From Prevotella sp. UBA6429 (GTDB lineage: Bacteria > Bacteroidota > Bacteroidia > Bacteroidales > Bacteroidaceae): a DNA stretch of 26,939 nt. Shown one piece after another: positions 24,261 to 26,939 of this stretch. The stretch covers positions 1-26,939 of the forward strand of contig DJOV01000093.1 of NCBI GenBank assembly GCA_002437285.1, in the 5' to 3' direction. Both the position numbers and the translations under genes were made by a program. Position 1 is the first letter of the stretch. Each line of letters starts with the position of its first letter. The notes under the pieces are model-generated. The model was not told where the DNA came from and did not search any database. It worked only from the letters and a program-made list of their open reading frames with translations.

Positions 24261-26819
24261 CTATAGTTGCGGCTCGATAATGCGATAACGGCCGCTCAGG
24301 TGCATGAAGGCGAAGAGCCTCAACAATCCATCGTAGTAGCCATCGAAATATCCGTCCTTGTCGGCTTCGTGCCTGACATTCCACAACTGTTCCACAAACT
24401 CGCGTCCCTTCACATGAGTGCTGACCAGCGAAGCGGCCGCCGAGGTGGCCACCAGGCCGATGGAATGGCGCAGAGCCTTGGGCGCTCCGCCAGCCTGCAG
24501 CGTGTCCGCCACTGCCGTCCCGTCCACATTGTATTGGTCGACAAAACGATCGATGCCTTGGGCGTACAAGAAGTTCTGGAAAGTGTTGGCATATTGCCGT
24601 TGCCACTTCCTGTCCTGACAAGACCATGAATAGTCGAGCGCCATGTTCATTGGCACTCGCCAGGCGTCGTAGCGGAAGGCATCTCCCAGCAGCTGTCCCG
24701 TCTTCATCAGACTGCCATCATAATTGCAATAGTCTGGTGTCAGGCCCGTCTGCCCATTGACGCAACTGTGCATGAACCGCCTGCTCTTCTCTGCGCACTC
24801 CTTCCAAAACTGCGAGCGGCCGTCATTAGCCCATTTCGCCCAGACCTCATAGAAGGCAGGGACATGATAGGAAGGGTCAGTAAACGTGCCACCCCAATGA
24901 TCTGGCGTGAAGGTGATCAACTGGTGTTCAAGATTGATGAGCGGAGCCACACGGTCCATTCCCGCCTTCTGCATACTGCAATCAAGAATATTCTGCGCCT
25001 CCTTGAGATAATTGATGCCTGTGTCATTGCCCCAGCGGTTGGATGCAAAGATGAGCGAAGTGACGTAATAGAGTTCGCCATCCGATGCCGCCCCCTGCGC
25101 ATTGCGCGTTCCATCTGGCTTGCAGCTCCATGAGAAATATCCCTTGTAGGGTCCGTCCTGATGCTGCATATACTTCTTGCTCCATCTCCAGATACGATCG
25201 AAGATATCCTTCTTGTCCATCTGTACGGCAGCCATCATGGCATACGACATACCCTCGGTACGCACATCATGGTTCTTGATGTCACTGACATATCCCAAGG
25301 TGTCGCCCACCTCCACATACACTTTGTTCTTACCGTAGAACACATCAGCAAAGGCTTCATTGAGCTTCCGGTCAATATCGGCTTGCTTATATCCCATCTC
25401 CGCGAAGAGATTGCGATATTGATGCGTCTCAAAGGCTCCCCGTTCCCACGGTAAAGCGTCAAAACCCAGCCAATCCACCTGGACATCGCCCCCACTATGA
25501 AGCGAGACATGGAGGTCATGAAGTCCAAGAGGAGCCCGCAACACTTTGGCATGGATCTCCTTCCATTCACTCGTCTTTGGTATCCTAACCTTGGCTATGA
25601 CTTGCCCATCCTTTCCATCCGCCCTTACTTCGAGCACGCCACCCCTTGATGACCGGGCACGAACGGTGATTTCTTCCACTTTCTCCTGGCCGAAGTCCAC
25701 CTTATTATATTGTAAGGACGTCCCATGTTGGGCAAAGAGGGTTTTCCATCCCGCAAAGTAGTTGGCGGTATCAAGATAGTCGATGCCGATGCCATTCTCC
25801 TGCAACGAGGCTGATGGCTTCATGCTCTTGCCCAGCAGTGCCGAGTAGCGGTCTATCTGGATGCGCGTGCGGGCGCTGGTGACACCCACGCCTCGCAAGG
25901 TGGGAAGGACTTTTCTTATCGTTCCATCGGGATTGAAGTTGAGAGAGTCAACACGCACCGAGCGGTTCTTGTCAAACTTAGGCGAATAATCATTGTGGTG
26001 ATAGAAGAGATACCACTGCCCTTGATACTGCACAATGGAATGGTGGTTGGTCCAACACTTCGTGTGCGACTCATCCATGATGACGCCCTTGAAGACGAAA
26101 GGTCCCGTCGGGTAATCCGCCATGGCGTATGCCAAGGTCTCCGTTCCATTTTTCTCCCGTACCCAAGGGAAAGTAAGATAGTATTTTCCCTTGCGCTCAA
26201 AGGCGAAGGGGCCCTCCTTGAACCCTTCAGGCAATCCCTCCACCAGATGTGGCTGGGAAGCCAGTTCCATCATATTCGGCTTCAGCTTTGCCATGCGCAG
26301 TCCTGCACCGGCCCAGTAGATATAGGCTTGTCCGTCCTTCGGGTCGATGAGCACGCAAGGGTCAATGCCATGTATGCCCTCGATAGGCCTCCACATCGGC
26401 CTAAACGGGCCTTCCGGTCGGTCGGCAACTGCCACTCCCACTCCAAAGCCCTTTTCGTCTCCCTTCGGTGCGGCCGGGAAATAGAAATAATATCGTCCGT
26501 CTTTCTCCACGCAGTCAGGGGCCCACATCGTGTAACTGCCGTCTTGCACCCATGGCACCTTGTCTTGCGACACGATGACACCATGGTCTTCCCAATCTGC
26601 AAGATTGCTGGAGGAGAAAACATGATAGTCGGCCATACAGAACCAGTCCTTCAGTTTCTCTATCGGGCTTGGAATGTCATGGGAAGGGTACAGATACATC
26701 TTCCCGTTAAACACACGTGCCGTAGGGTCGGCGGTGTATTGTCCGCTGATAATCGGATTCTGTGCCGTCGCCCCTCCACAGGTCAACGCCATCAACACCA
26801 AGCTAGCCAATGCTTTCAT
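24261..26819 (-). CDS. GH43-CBM6-GH8 fusion: arabinofuranosidase/xylosidase plus reducing-end exo-oligoxylanase-like enzyme
   Basis: I start it at 26819 (MKALASLVLM), giving 852 residues and a clear signal peptide (1-20); the longer frame to 26906 would translate the palindromic repeat. Residues 21-310 are a GH43 propeller with Asp31 (TADPTA), Asp153 (GIDPCV) and Glu202 (KEGPFA). Residues about 318-455 are a CBM6-like sandwich ending in VDWLGFDAL. Residues about 456-852 form a GH8 (alpha/alpha)6 domain with Glu522 (RTEGMSY, acid), Asp580 (AASDGELYY) and Asp718 (FRYDAWR, candidate base). The 58-residue gap between Glu522 and Asp580 equals that of the acid and Asp128 in the Bacillus halodurans Rex enzyme as I recall it. 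The GH8 length also fits Rex, so trimming of xylo-oligosaccharides from the reducing end is the favoured role. First hydrolase of the visible operon. Confidence 0.9.
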   Translation of the reverse strand: MKALASLVLMALTCGGATAQNPIISGQYTADPTARVFNGKMYLYPSHDIPSPIEKLKDWFCMADYHVFSSSNLADWEDHGVIVSQDKVPWVQDGSYTMWAPDCVEKDGRYYFYFPAAPKGDEKGFGVGVAVADRPEGPFRPMWRPIEGIHGIDPCVLIDPKDGQAYIYWAGAGLRMAKLKPNMMELASQPHLVEGLPEGFKEGPFAFERKGKYYLTFPWVREKNGTETLAYAMADYPTGPFVFKGVIMDESHTKCWTNHHSIVQYQGQWYLFYHHNDYSPKFDKNRSVRVDSLNFNPDGTIRKVLPTLRGVGVTSARTRIQIDRYSALLGKSMKPSASLQENGIGIDYLDTANYFAGWKTLFAQHGTSLQYNKVDFGQEKVEEITVRARSSRGGVLEVRADGKDGQVIAKVRIPKTSEWKEIHAKVLRAPLGLHDLHVSLHSGGDVQVDWLGFDALPWERGAFETHQYRNLFAEMGYKQADIDRKLNEAFADVFYGKNKVYVEVGDTLGYVSDIKNHDVRTEGMSYAMMAAVQMDKKDIFDRIWRWSKKYMQHQDGPYKGYFSWSCKPDGTRNAQGAASDGELYYVTSLIFASNRWGNDTGINYLKEAQNILDCSMQKAGMDRVAPLINLEHQLITFTPDHWGGTFTDPSYHVPAFYEVWAKWANDGRSQFWKECAEKSRRFMHSCVNGQTGLTPDYCNYDGSLMKTGQLLGDAFRYDAWRVPMNMALDYSWSCQDRKWQRQYANTFQNFLYAQGIDRFVDQYNVDGTAVADTLQAGGAPKALRHSIGLVATSAAASLVSTHVKGREFVEQLWNVRHEADKDGYFDGYYDGLLRLFAFMHLSGRYRIIEPQL

Positions 26820-26852
26820 ATTGCGCAAGTCTATATCAAGTGTATTTGTTAT

Positions 26853-26939
26853 AGGTGGGTTCCATAAATTAACTTTGTCAGATTTTGAGGCTCTTTTTGA
26901 GGTCATTTCGTTAGCGAGTGAGGGAGCATAGCGGGCTAT
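26853..26939. repeat. Palindromic dispersed repeat, second copy (cut by window end)
   Basis: The segment opens with AGGTGGGTTCCATAAATTA, the same terminal sequence as at both ends of the 23274-23532 element. It continues with CTTTGTCAGATTTTGAGG, identical to the first copy, then CTCTTTTT, TCATTTCGTTAGCGAGTGAG and GCGGGCTAT. The last nine bases equal the centre of the first copy, so the window ends near the middle of this copy. It lies 33 bp upstream of the chosen start of the GH43-GH8 gene, with no intact promoter box seen between them. Confidence 0.6.

Noticed and set aside
26820..26906. 29-residue N-terminal extension of the GH43-GH8 protein
   Set aside because: It is encoded largely by the dispersed repeat and would bury the signal peptide; the start at 26819 gives a normal signal sequence.

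Overview
The window looks like a Bacteroidota chromosome, most likely Prevotellaceae (Prevotella/Segatella-like). Four things point there: TAnnTTTG-type -7 elements upstream of several genes, AT-rich leaders mostly without Shine-Dalgarno sequences, a Rho factor with a very long N-terminal insertion, and a Na+-pumping NQR operon beside a xylan-type glycoside hydrolase operon. No tRNA, rRNA, CRISPR array or transposase gene was recognised.

Layout. Positions 1-329 are non-coding and hold hairpins and promoter-like elements, including the rho terminator. Positions 330-8935 carry three housekeeping genes on the minus strand: rho, rpsA (ribosomal protein S1) and a TamB-family envelope gene. Each has its own TAnnTTTG element. 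A divergent region (8936-9126) separates them from the plus-strand operon nqrABCDEF (9127-14934), which encodes the complete Na+-translocating NADH:quinone oxidoreductase. A 22-bp-stem terminator closes that operon.

Positions 15010-15259 hold no recognisable gene. From 15260 to the right edge, all genes are on the minus strand and converge on a hairpin terminator at 15260-15292. In transcription order they encode a GH43-CBM6-GH8 fusion enzyme, a small secreted beta-sandwich protein, a GH43 with a C-terminal ricin-like lectin domain, a GH31, a GH43-CBM6 enzyme and a GH115 alpha-glucuronidase. All have signal peptides. Together they look like the side-chain-removing and oligosaccharide-trimming half of a glucuronoarabinoxylan utilisation locus. 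GH115 removes (methyl)glucuronate, the GH43 enzymes remove arabinose or xylose, GH31 removes alpha-linked xylose, and GH8 trims xylo-oligosaccharides from the reducing end. No SusC/SusD pair, endo-xylanase or regulator is in the window; they may lie beyond the right edge.

The least ordinary signal is a dispersed palindromic repeat. A complete but degenerate copy of about 260 bp (23274-23532) lies inside the hydrolase operon. A better preserved half copy (26853 to the window end) sits just upstream of the GH43-GH8 gene. The repeat has TIR-like ends and no transposase, and one end supplies the last codons and stop of the small secreted protein. It resembles a MITE or a large REP-like element.
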